Part shown: one piece after another, positions 57,297 to 64,000 of the stretch
Numbering within the stretch: position 1 is the stretch's first letter
Layout of the letters: every line of letters begins with the position of its first letter
Assembly (NCBI GenBank): GCA_947492105.1
Contig: CANLMN010000006.1
Span: 117,804-181,803, forward strand
Reading direction: 5' to 3'
DNA: 64,000 nt
Origin: an uncultured Aquimarina sp.
GTDB lineage: Bacteria > Bacteroidota > Bacteroidia > Flavobacteriales > Flavobacteriaceae
Translations under genes and position numbers: made by a program
The notes under the pieces: generated by a model
What the model saw: the letters and a program-made list of their open reading frames with translations, nothing else
Told to the model about the DNA's origin: nothing
Databases searched by the model: none

Positions 57297-57478
57297 ATAA
57301 TTTGGATCATCCTATACTAGTGCCCTAATCTAGCTCTCAAGTCCTGTCGACTGATCTGACACTTACATAAGGAAAAAACGATTTTTGAGATGCTATTTTG
57401 AACCCTAAAAATAGCATTCTGCTATTAGTGCAGCAGTGTTTGTAGTCTTGTAATCATTATTTGCAGGACTATCAAACT
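57297..57478 (+). repeat. Second repeat family, copy S1
   Basis: Shares with 61198-61345 the run AAAAACGATTTTTGAGATGC, then TATTTTGAACCCTAAAAATA and GCATTCTGCTATTAG; the centre forms a perfect ATGCTATTTT / AAAATAGCAT hairpin. Not related to types I-III. The other bases of this gap (57129-57296) show no gene. Confidence 0.7.
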
Positions 57479-58030
57479 TTAATCAAAAAATACCTGTTGG
57501 GTTAGAATTAATGCTTCAATGTCATTTTGGGTTTTAGCACTTCCCATTGCTGTTAAATGGTTGTTTTCGTTTAAAACAAATAGTGTTGGCGTTAAGTTTA
57601 TTTGAAAATTTACAAACAAATTTTCGTCACCTTCCAACATTACAAACCTATACTTATACTGGTCTATAAACGCTTTGTTTTCTTGAAATGTCGTGCCTAT
57701 TTGAAAAACATACACATCAAAAGTTTCAATATATCTGTTTTGAAATACATCTAGTTCGGGGTATAATGCTTGGCAAGCCATACATTCAGAATTTGTAAAC
57801 ACAAATAGTTTCTTTTTGCCTAGATCAAGATTTTCATTAGAAAAGTGAACCCCATTTGTCATTTTTACAGAAAAATAAGGAGGAATAACAACAGCAGTAT
57901 CTTTAGGAATTGTAATTTCTTGTTGCTGTGTTGCAACGTTTTTATTCTTAGAACATGCGAATATCTGTAGAAAGAGGACTACAAAGGCATACTTGTATAA
58001 TAGAGTATAGCGTAGAAAAAGAGTTTGCAT
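57479..58030 (-). CDS. Thioredoxin-like lipoprotein
   Basis: 183 aa from MQTLFLRYTLLYKYAFVVLF. Lipobox ends FLQIFACSKNKN. The thioredoxin-like fold has a CxxC motif in TNSECMACQALYPELDVFQN, followed by the cis-Pro region INLTPTLFVLNENNHL. CMAC replaces the usual CxPC of TlpA-like proteins. Likely a membrane-anchored periplasmic thiol-disulfide protein. A longer frame reaches 58102, but its start sits in the left end of a type I repeat, so 58030 was preferred. Confidence 0.75.
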   Translation of the reverse strand: MQTLFLRYTLLYKYAFVVLFLQIFACSKNKNVATQQQEITIPKDTAVVIPPYFSVKMTNGVHFSNENLDLGKKKLFVFTNSECMACQALYPELDVFQNRYIETFDVYVFQIGTTFQENKAFIDQYKYRFVMLEGDENLFVNFQINLTPTLFVLNENNHLTAMGSAKTQNDIEALILTQQVFFD

Positions 58031-58098
58031 GCTGCGGTATAGCGTGTTTTTGTTACTCAAAATATAGAGAGACATTTCCTTCTGATTAGTGTTTTCAA

Positions 58099-58290
58099 CC
58101 ATTTAAAAATAATTACAGGCTAATAATACCATTTATCCTTTGAATTTACTGGGATATAATTTGCTTCTTTTCTACTCTTTTTTCACTAAAAAATTAAATC
58201 GTAGTCACGGCTATGCACCACTTTTATAGTTCAAATTAGCGATAAACAATTCAATTATTGTTGGACTACAATTACATTTTAACTGGTATT
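58099..58290 (+). repeat. Composite dispersed repeat (type I interrupted by a type III arm)
   Basis: Left end of type I (CCATTTAAAAATAATTACAG), then the left arm of type III (TACCATTTATCCTTTGAATT), then the type I body from CTTCTTTTCTACTC with core CGTAGTCACGGCTATGC to TTTTAACTGGTAT. One type appears joined into the other. Confidence 0.75.
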
Positions 58291-58329
58291 ATACCAATTC
58301 GAGTATATAAATTATTATTAATGAGACTG

Positions 58330-58455
58330 TATTTTTTTATGAAAAAATATCGTGATGTTATTGCATAGCCTTAGCTATGAAATATATGAACAAGGCATTT
58401 AGATAGAAAAAGAACAAGTCGATATACGACATGATATAGCTAATTTGTTATTATA
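58330..58455 (+). repeat. Dispersed palindromic repeat, type II copy
   Basis: TATTTTTTTATGAAAAAATA, CGTGATGTTATTGCATAGCC, core TTAGCTATG, AACAAGGCATTTAGATAGAA, AACAAGTCGATATACGACAT, AGCTAATTTG. The bases before it (TATACCAATTCGAG near 58290) resemble the shared terminal motif. Confidence 0.78.
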
Positions 58456-58541
58456 CAAAAGTTAATGGCCTGTTAAATGAGTTTCTCCCCATTTTAGAAA
58501 TGGGGAGAAACTTAAAATGTATTAGGAGTTACAGGTACTAT

Positions 58542-59783
58542 TTATTTACATTTTCTAAGAAGCTTACCCCATTCTGCCCATCTAAAAAACTCTTTACTAG
58601 TTGGTTGCCACGTCGCATAAGGATTGTTTGAATGGTTTATATTCACAATAACAGTTTCAGATTTTGATTCGCCTTTACAGCTTACTCTCCATTCTATAAC
58701 CTGTTTCCCATTAAGAACACCTTGGTGGTATTTAACACGTTGTACAACACCACCTTGTGCCCATTCTTTACGCATTTTAAGAGATGTGCCATCTGTAGCA
58801 CCTCTAGTTACACCATTACCATATGACGTTGAAGCACTTAGCCCTAACTTTATAAGACCTGATTGCACCTCTACTTTACCTCCCACAGCTACGGACCAGG
58901 TTTTGCTATAACTGAGGCTTTTAGAATAAGAGGCCGTTTGCTGACTTCTGCATTTGCCTTTGGCATTATGTTGACTTCCTTTAACCAACCAATCATCAGA
59001 GGCCGTTCTACTAACACTAGTTTGTCTTGCACTAACACCACTTGTAGATGATTTATTTAAGGACCAGGAACAAGCACTTCCTCCTCCAAATTTCTTTTTT
59101 GCTCTTGACAAGGCAGAGCTGTGAGTAATGTTTGTGTAATTATAGGTTTCTTTAGCCTGGAAAGATGGACCTTCTGTTGGCGTTACTGTATTTTGCTCTG
59201 GCTGTACAGGTGTTTCAAACTCTTCTTTTTGGGGTAAATAGTCACCAAAGAAAACAGAAAACGCATCTTCGGCATTAAAATTCAGCTTTTTACGATCCAC
59301 AGGAACAAAATCATTTCGCCTGCCATTGTTAAAAATAAACAAGCCTTCAAAAGTTTCAGATATACCAAATACCTCATTAAATGCAGCCAATTTTTCTAGA
59401 TTACCACTGCCAGATTCAATGATGAAGTTTAAATTATTTTCCTCTGCTACAGTTATAATAGATTCTGCATCCACAGGAAGATCGGCATCAATATATATAA
59501 AACCAGTCTGAGGTTCAAAACGAGGTACATCAGCGTTTATTTCATATTGCTCTACATCGTGGAGGTCTAATAATTGACCTATTTTACCTTTGTGAGCGGA
59601 CTGTACTATGGCGACTTTTGTATAGATATTTTGTGTGGTAGCGCCGTCATCTATAGCTTCTGGCAAGGTTTCAATGTTTGTGTTTTGCGCATTAGAGGCG
59701 TCATTTATTTGATCTTCTTCACAGGATACTCCTAGTAGACCTATTATAGCAAATAAAACTAATTTTGCTTTAATCATTTTCAT
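58542..59783 (-). CDS. Lipoprotein with toxin-like features (possible pore-former)
   Basis: 413 aa. Lipobox Cys21 (IGLLGVSCEEDQIN) with an acidic surface-export signal. Residues about 50-185 resemble, by my reading, the pro-domain of Vibrio cholerae cytolysin: IIESGSGNLEKLAAFNEVFG followed by EGLFIFNNG and FVPVDRKKL against a similar pattern there. Residues about 285-335 alternate Ser/Thr and hydrophobics around SLSYSKTWSVAVGGKVEV and IKLGLSASTSYGNGV, like the membrane hairpin of aerolysin-type toxins. Four Cys in the C-half could form two disulfides. No domain is certain; a surface adhesin is an alternative. Strand opposite to the IS30 remnant. Confidence 0.5.
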   Translation of the reverse strand: MKMIKAKLVLFAIIGLLGVSCEEDQINDASNAQNTNIETLPEAIDDGATTQNIYTKVAIVQSAHKGKIGQLLDLHDVEQYEINADVPRFEPQTGFIYIDADLPVDAESIITVAEENNLNFIIESGSGNLEKLAAFNEVFGISETFEGLFIFNNGRRNDFVPVDRKKLNFNAEDAFSVFFGDYLPQKEEFETPVQPEQNTVTPTEGPSFQAKETYNYTNITHSSALSRAKKKFGGGSACSWSLNKSSTSGVSARQTSVSRTASDDWLVKGSQHNAKGKCRSQQTASYSKSLSYSKTWSVAVGGKVEVQSGLIKLGLSASTSYGNGVTRGATDGTSLKMRKEWAQGGVVQRVKYHQGVLNGKQVIEWRVSCKGESKSETVIVNINHSNNPYATWQPTSKEFFRWAEWGKLLRKCK

Positions 59784-59951
59784 AATTTTGGTTGTTTGAT
59801 ATGTTTAGTGTTTACCTAATTTTATTTATTTATTCGTACGAAAATAAATATGTACTCAAATATAGATTCAGTATTTCTATAAGATATGTCTTAATTGTAA
59901 AGAAAATGTGAATTCTTATTTTGCTCTGAAAATCAATAGAACCTAAAGAAC
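59784..59951. other. Upstream region of the toxin-like lipoprotein gene
   Basis: About 170 AT-rich bases with no gene; presumably holds the minus-strand promoter. No exact TAnnTTTG box was found. Confidence 0.4.
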
Positions 59952-60107
59952 ATGGAGCATTTAACACTAGCGGAAAGGCACAAAACTACAGTGTTTTTAG
60001 ATCTAGAAACATCCAAAAAAATAGCCGCACAGTTAAGCCTGAATCGATCTACTATATACAGAGAGCTGAAACCCGCCACAAATAGACAATCTAAGTGGGA
60101 ATTATAA
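59952..60107 (+). pseudogene. IS30-family transposase N-terminal remnant
   Basis: 51-aa frame MEHLTLAERHKTTVFLDLET followed by SKKIAAQLSLNRSTIYRELK, matching the N-terminal helix-turn-helix of IS30 transposases (LTLxER...IAxxLxRxxSTIxREL). It ends with a stop after KWEL, about 50 residues instead of more than 300, and no catalytic DDE region follows, so the copy is truncated and inactive. The next 300 bases (60108-60414) show no coding frame or inverted repeat; they may be decayed element or flank. Confidence 0.7.
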
Positions 60108-60414
60108 TGCTAGACTTACCCAAGTAAATATGTCCCTGTATACGATTGCTCTTCATCGATACTGAGTTTTGTAGTATCTCTTCATTACATATCTTAGAAT
60201 AAACTAGCTTGCGAGGTACTAATGGTTCAAGACACTATCCTTGCCTATAAAGATCTTGCACCCTCTTGATTAATTAGTTACCTTTAGATAACAAAAAATG
60301 CCCATACTGGGTACAAACACATTTTGTAAAGTGTATAGCTTCCTATCGTCAGCTACGACACATTACAAGAGACGTTATAAACAATTTACGAAAACCGAGA
60401 AACTGAAATAAATA

Positions 60415-61146
60415 ATGGCAAAATTCTTAAACACAACAGGTGTTTCATATCATTTAGAAGAACTTATCAAAACTACAAAAGACCGATTGATTTTGATTAG
60501 TCCGTACCTTCAATTTCACAAAAGGATAAAAGACCATTTAGAAAACCTAAACATTCAAAAAAGAGACATCAGGATTATTTACCGAGAGAATAAATTACAA
60601 GTTGAACAAAGCAATTGGCTTGAAAGTCAAATCGGAATTAGGACAAGTCTTTGTAATTCACTTCATGCAAAATGTTACCTGAATGAAAATGAAGCAATCG
60701 TAACTTCAATGAATTTATATTCTTTCTCACAACAGAATAATGATGAAATGGGGATTCATGTTACGAAAGAAAAAGACGCTGATTTATACAATGACATTTA
60801 TAACGAAGTTCAAAGATTATTAACAATTAGTGAAGAAATAAGAGTTTCCGTAAAAAAAGTTGATAAAGAAATAGAAAAGAAAACTGAAAGCACGATAAAA
60901 AAAGTTCAGGAGAATAAGGATTATTCAAAATATAAATTACTAACAACTAAAGAATTGTCAAACCTTACTGGATTAAGTAGTAGAAAAGTGAATAAATGGT
61001 TTACCGAAAATAAACTGATGTACAAAAAAGAGGACGATTGGATAACAACAAAACGTGGAAAAGAAACTGGCGGAATTGAGAAAAATGGACAATATGGACA
61101 ATTTGTTGTTTGGCCAGAAGATATTGCACAACATATAACCGAATAA
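60415..61146 (+). CDS. PLD-like nuclease-type protein with C-terminal HTH
   Basis: 243 aa. Residues 1-120 carry a phospholipase-D-like half: KDRLILISPYLQF and SLHAKCYLNENEAIVTSMNL with His84, Lys86, Asn100 and Glu111, the HKN...E pattern of single-domain PLD nucleases that work as dimers. After a charged linker (about 140-175), residues 180-243 look like a helix-turn-helix module (KLLTTKELSNLTGLSSRKVN, EDIAQHIT). Likely a DNA-binding nuclease. It lies between an IS30 remnant and a repeat copy, in an accessory region, and a defence or mobile-element role is possible but not shown. Confidence 0.65.
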   Translation: MAKFLNTTGVSYHLEELIKTTKDRLILISPYLQFHKRIKDHLENLNIQKRDIRIIYRENKLQVEQSNWLESQIGIRTSLCNSLHAKCYLNENEAIVTSMNLYSFSQQNNDEMGIHVTKEKDADLYNDIYNEVQRLLTISEEIRVSVKKVDKEIEKKTESTIKKVQENKDYSKYKLLTTKELSNLTGLSSRKVNKWFTENKLMYKKEDDWITTKRGKETGGIEKNGQYGQFVVWPEDIAQHITE

Positions 61147-61197
61147 AAACAGGGCATAATAACAAGGTACATGACGTTCCGGATAGACCAATGCTAT

Positions 61198-61345
61198 AGG
61201 ATAGGTCTCGTTGACTAATCCGCCACTTCGACAAGAGAGAAAAACGATTCTTGAGATGCTATTTTGGGTGTTAAAAATAGGATTCTGCTATTGAAGTAGT
61301 AGTGTTTGCGGTATGATTATTTCAGGAGGATCAAAACAATCTTTC
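61198..61345 (+). repeat. Second repeat family, copy S2
   Basis: GAGAAAAACGATTCTTGAGA, TGCTATTTTGGGTGTTAAAA, ATAGGATTCTGCTATTGAAG and GTAGTGTTTGC match S1 closely. The central hairpin has one mismatch. Bases 61147-61197 and 61346-61495 show no gene. Confidence 0.7.
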
Positions 61346-61495
61346 CTAAATTATTCTATTACAAAAAAATAGGATATATTAATTGAAAATTTGTACACAA
61401 CAAGAACGGTATGCTGGGAGCATATCACCTGCTGATAGACTTTTGGTTATCCTAATATCTTAGACTACTTCAATATGTATAGCAAAAAAAGAAAA

Positions 61496-62482
61496 ATGAA
61501 TAAAATTATCAAACTAATTTATTTACCTGTTTTACTAATACTGTTTTGTTGCAATGCGCTTTGTTCTCAGAAAACAATTGATGAATACCGTCCTGTACAA
61601 GAAGGTGTTTTTAGAATTGGCCATGGAGAAAAAGACTTTTCACCGTTTATTCAAAGTGGATATACCTTAATGTTACCTGAAGAAAAGGCTATAAAAGGTA
61701 CACTTATATTTCTTGAGGATTCTTGGTGGGACAAAAAGAATAAAAGTGCAAAACAAATGTATAACCTAGCCTCTGAAAGAGGATTTGCGGTACTATCAGT
61801 TTCATCGGAAATTCCTTTTGATTTTTACTTTTTGGAAACCTCTTTGTTATCCGCTCATAAGCTAATAGAGGAAGTATTCATTAAATATAACTTACCTAAT
61901 GAAAATATTTTCTTTTTGGGAGCAAGTTTAACGGGACACAGATCGATGCGCTATATTAAATTCATAAAAGAAAATAATTTTGAATTTAAACCTAACATTC
62001 AAGGTATTGTAATTTGTAATTTTACAATGGATTTTACAAGAAAATGGTATCAGCACGAACGAGATATAAGGATTAACCGAATTGATCTTTGGGAACCAAA
62101 GTTTATAAATTTTTTGTTAGAAACACATTTGAAAGGTACTCCAAAAACTAATCCGGAAAACTATCACGATTTTTCAGCATATAGCTATTTTGACAAAAAA
62201 AACAGAAATATTAAGATTTATAAAGATTATGCTGTTAGAGCATATATAGAACCAGCCATACAATATAAACTAAAAAACCAACTAAGAACTTTATACGAGA
62301 ACAATGCGACAGATATGGTTGGATTTTTGGCTGAGCAGGAACTGGCCGGAAATAAAAATACAGAATTAATTGTCTTACAACCAGAAGATAACAAATCAAA
62401 GAAAAAGACTACGCAATCAACTTGGAATACCATTAATAAAGACGAACTTATGACTTGGATTCAAAAGCAGACAGAAAAATAA
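61496..62482 (+). CDS. Secreted alpha/beta-hydrolase-like protein
   Basis: 328 aa from MNKIIKLIYLPVLLILFCCN; the first 24 residues look like a signal peptide with a cluster of Cys. The nucleophile elbow is GASLTG (Ser144) in NIFFLGASLTGHRSMRYIKF, preceded by a beta strand, and LEDSWWD and FAVLSVSS fit the strands of an alpha/beta hydrolase. The third catalytic residue is not identified. A start seven codons earlier (61475) is possible. Substrate unknown. Ends at a convergent terminator. Confidence 0.6.
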   Translation: MNKIIKLIYLPVLLILFCCNALCSQKTIDEYRPVQEGVFRIGHGEKDFSPFIQSGYTLMLPEEKAIKGTLIFLEDSWWDKKNKSAKQMYNLASERGFAVLSVSSEIPFDFYFLETSLLSAHKLIEEVFIKYNLPNENIFFLGASLTGHRSMRYIKFIKENNFEFKPNIQGIVICNFTMDFTRKWYQHERDIRINRIDLWEPKFINFLLETHLKGTPKTNPENYHDFSAYSYFDKKNRNIKIYKDYAVRAYIEPAIQYKLKNQLRTLYENNATDMVGFLAEQELAGNKNTELIVLQPEDNKSKKKTTQSTWNTINKDELMTWIQKQTEK

Positions 62483-62517
62483 CCTTCTTTTACCACATTT
62501 GGAGATTTGAAAAATAA

Positions 62518-62554
62518 AAAAACCTATAGATTGATTACAAATCTATAGGTTTTT
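62518..62554. terminator. Bidirectional terminator between convergent genes
   Basis: Arms AAAAACCTATAGATT and AATCTATAGGTTTTT with a 7-base loop, lying between the stops at 62482 and 62584. Confidence 0.88.
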
Positions 62555-62583
62555 AAAAAATAGTCCTGTTAGTTTTAACTGAA

Positions 62584-63606
62584 CTATAATTTGATGATTT
62601 TTTGAGTGAATGATTTAGTTCCTAAACTTGAAATAAAGTAGGTACCACTTTCTAAATCGCTAATATCAATATTTTGGTTTGCGCTAGTGACATCTATTTG
62701 ACGTATTGTAGCACCTAAGATATTTCTCAAAACAAATTTTCCTTGATTATTTGCGGATAGATTACTTATTGTAATACTATTTGTTGCAGGATTAGGGAAA
62801 ATTTTGATACTATTTATATTCTCAATATCATTTATAGATAAAGAATCCTCATTGCATGTAGATTCCGGATTAGCTAGATTCTCGGCAACACTTCTTGATA
62901 CGCCATCTCTAAAAAATACTATCTTATCCATAAAATAATAGCTAGATCTTGCATCGATGTTTATACTATAATTACCAGCTTCATTAAAAACCGCTTTAAT
63001 TAATAAATGTGCAAGAACTCCCTCTGTGTTTACGTTGCTTACAAATCTCCAATCTCTTTCTTCACCATCACCATTTGTTGGTACAACATTCATAAATATT
63101 TTCATGAATTCGTCACCATTTTTAGCACTGTCAGCACAACCTCTGTCAGGGATTGAATTACAATTAGACTCAGGACCTAACACACTAACCAACTGACCAT
63201 TAGACCTTCTTTCTGCAAAATAATCATCTGCTTCAATATTCATCCAAAAATCATTATGTCTGTCTTTTAGGTTTCCCATACCAATACGACCTCTAACCAA
63301 AAATCTGTAAGTCCCTGGCGTATTAATTCTTATATTATAGGTAATTAATGCGTTTGACAAGTTTGCAAATGACTCGGGACCATTCCAAAACAGATAATTT
63401 ATAGTCGCTCCAGGTTGATCCGGATCAGGCTCATTACCTAATTGCCAATTTGAGTCTACTGGTAATTTCGCAGACTCCATTTCAATAACCAATAAGCCAT
63501 TTTCTTCTTCAAAAACACCATCACAAACAGTAGTTTGCGCGCTTCCTTGAAATGTCAAAAACGTGATGATAAATAAAACAAATATTTGTGTAAAATTGTA
63601 TTTCAT
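62584..63606 (-). CDS. Secreted protein with a T9SS type A sorting domain
   Basis: 340 aa from MKYNFTQIFVLFIITFLTFQ, a signal peptide. A large N-terminal domain (about 25-260) with NYLFWNGPESFANLSNALIT, TYRFLVRGRIGMGNLKDRHN and YSINIDARSSYYFMDKI looks like a beta-rich carbohydrate-binding-type module. The C-terminal 65 residues (IKIFPNPATNSITISNL, ISDLESGTYFISSLG, KSFTQKIIKL) are the T9SS type A sorting domain. So the protein is exported to the cell surface or medium. No catalytic domain was recognised. The longer start at 63630 has no support. Confidence 0.88.
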   Translation of the reverse strand: MKYNFTQIFVLFIITFLTFQGSAQTTVCDGVFEEENGLLVIEMESAKLPVDSNWQLGNEPDPDQPGATINYLFWNGPESFANLSNALITYNIRINTPGTYRFLVRGRIGMGNLKDRHNDFWMNIEADDYFAERRSNGQLVSVLGPESNCNSIPDRGCADSAKNGDEFMKIFMNVVPTNGDGEERDWRFVSNVNTEGVLAHLLIKAVFNEAGNYSINIDARSSYYFMDKIVFFRDGVSRSVAENLANPESTCNEDSLSINDIENINSIKIFPNPATNSITISNLSANNQGKFVLRNILGATIRQIDVTSANQNIDISDLESGTYFISSLGTKSFTQKIIKL

Positions 63607-63973
63607 AATATTTTTTTTGTAAAAATACATTATTTAGAGCATAAATTTTAATAATACCGAATACACTTTTAGTTTTCTAAATAAATTTGTAAGTAAAAAT
63701 AAAGCCCTAGAAAATAGCTCTTGAAATAAATAGCATGTCAATCAGAAGTATTCCAACTACAAAAAACAGCCTATGATTCTAAAAAAGAGCAGTACACAAC
63801 CCTAATTACTTTAGGACCAAACAAGGAAAAATGATATATCAGAATTCCACTTTTTTTAGTCTAACTTATATTTTTTTTAGTATAATGCTCAATTTTTTAT
63901 TTTTAATAGTCCATTATCCCGTTTAGTTTAGCCCCTAATAAGTTCGGAGTGATCTTTTAAATTTCAAAATCAA
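63607..63973. other. Intergenic gap without a recognisable gene
   Basis: About 370 AT-rich bases with no coding frame and no copy of the dispersed repeats. Confidence 0.5.
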
Positions 63974-63981
63974 TATATTTG
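63974..63981 (+). promoter_or_regulatory. Candidate -7 box at the right edge
   Basis: TATATTTG, exact TAnnTTTG match, five bases before an ATG at 63986 (MKYKK visible). Together they suggest a plus-strand gene running off the window. Confidence 0.35.
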
Positions 63982-63985
63982 AGAT

Positions 63986-64000
63986 ATGAAATACAAGAAA
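63986..64000 (+). CDS. Possible gene start cut by the window edge
   Basis: Only five codons (MKYKK) are visible after a -7 box. Nothing can be said about the product. Confidence 0.25.

Noticed and set aside
58031-58102. 24-codon N-terminal extension of the thioredoxin-like lipoprotein
   Set aside because: The start codon is within the left end of a repeat and would put the lipobox too far from the N-terminus.
57297-61345. Integron-like attC sites or cassette array
   Set aside because: The S repeats lack GTTRRRY-type core sites and no integrase gene is present; only two copies were seen.
1-64000. tRNA, rRNA or CRISPR array
   Set aside because: No tRNA-like T-loop context, rRNA sequence or regularly spaced direct repeats with spacers were seen by reading; a covariance scan could still find a missed small RNA.

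Overview
The window is chromosomal DNA from a marine-type Flavobacteriaceae bacterium (phylum Bacteroidota). The evidence is a SusC/SusD pair, a protein with a type IX secretion (T9SS) sorting domain, a SatD/DUF3307 pair, lipoproteins with acidic surface-export signals, very AT-rich intergenic DNA, start codons without Shine-Dalgarno sequences, and repeated -7 boxes of the flavobacterial form TAnnTTTG. An Aquimarina-like genus is a guess, not a determination. No rRNA, tRNA or CRISPR array was seen.

Layout. 0-3 kb: edge-truncated GIN-domain protein, small MscS channel, ECF sigma factor coupled to a 56-aa protein (all minus). 3-8.7 kb: SusC-SusD-PKD lipoprotein operon (minus). 9-17.5 kb: DUF3817 protein, 7TM-HD phosphohydrolase, CDGSH Fe-S protein, lipoamide dehydrogenase, and a NarL-type response regulator with its TPR histidine kinase. 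17.7-19.8 kb: a tiny lipoprotein of DxDGD repeats, about 1 kb of empty DNA, and an orphan LytTR regulator whose phosphoacceptor Asp is Glu. 20-23 kb: sirtuin, HEAT-like protein, AlkB, AraC regulator (plus). 23.6-31.5 kb: DnaK, a conserved flavobacterial protein, DUF3307/SatD, TPR protein, GyrA. 31.8-37 kb: ClpC, a small hypothetical, Nnr. 37.1-42.6 kb: threonine operon thrA-thrB-ridA-thrC, preceded by a 47-codon ORF with a Thr-rich run that looks like a regulatory leader peptide. 42.7-55.8 kb: GcvT, RmlD-like reductase, YebC, UvrA, LOG-family protein, M1-like pseudo-peptidase with a predicted beta-barrel half, fused branched-chain 2-oxoacid dehydrogenase E1. 56-64 kb is more accessory: Lgt, thioredoxin-like lipoprotein, a lipoprotein with toxin-like features, an IS30 transposase remnant, a PLD-like/HTH protein, an alpha/beta-hydrolase-like protein and a T9SS cargo protein.

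The most striking unexplained structure is a family of mosaic palindromic repeats. At least 13 copies of three related types (about 80-190 bp each) sit in eight intergenic gaps. They share TATACCA/TGGTATA-like ends and a CATAGCC/GGCTATG-like core hairpin. Some copies are chimeras of two types, one has lost its core, and some supply the end or apparent start of neighbouring reading frames. A second, unrelated repeat pair (57.3 and 61.2 kb) brackets the accessory block. Other points worth checking are the threonine leader, twin 23-bp operator-like repeats before satD, the Asp-to-Glu receiver, the toxin-like lipoprotein and the nonapeptide-repeat lipoprotein.

Most operons end in strong hairpins, several of them perfect palindromes (34 and 50 bp). 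Where the longest reading frame starts inside a repeat or a promoter box (uvrA, oxoacid dehydrogenase E1, thioredoxin-like protein), the shorter start was chosen and explained.
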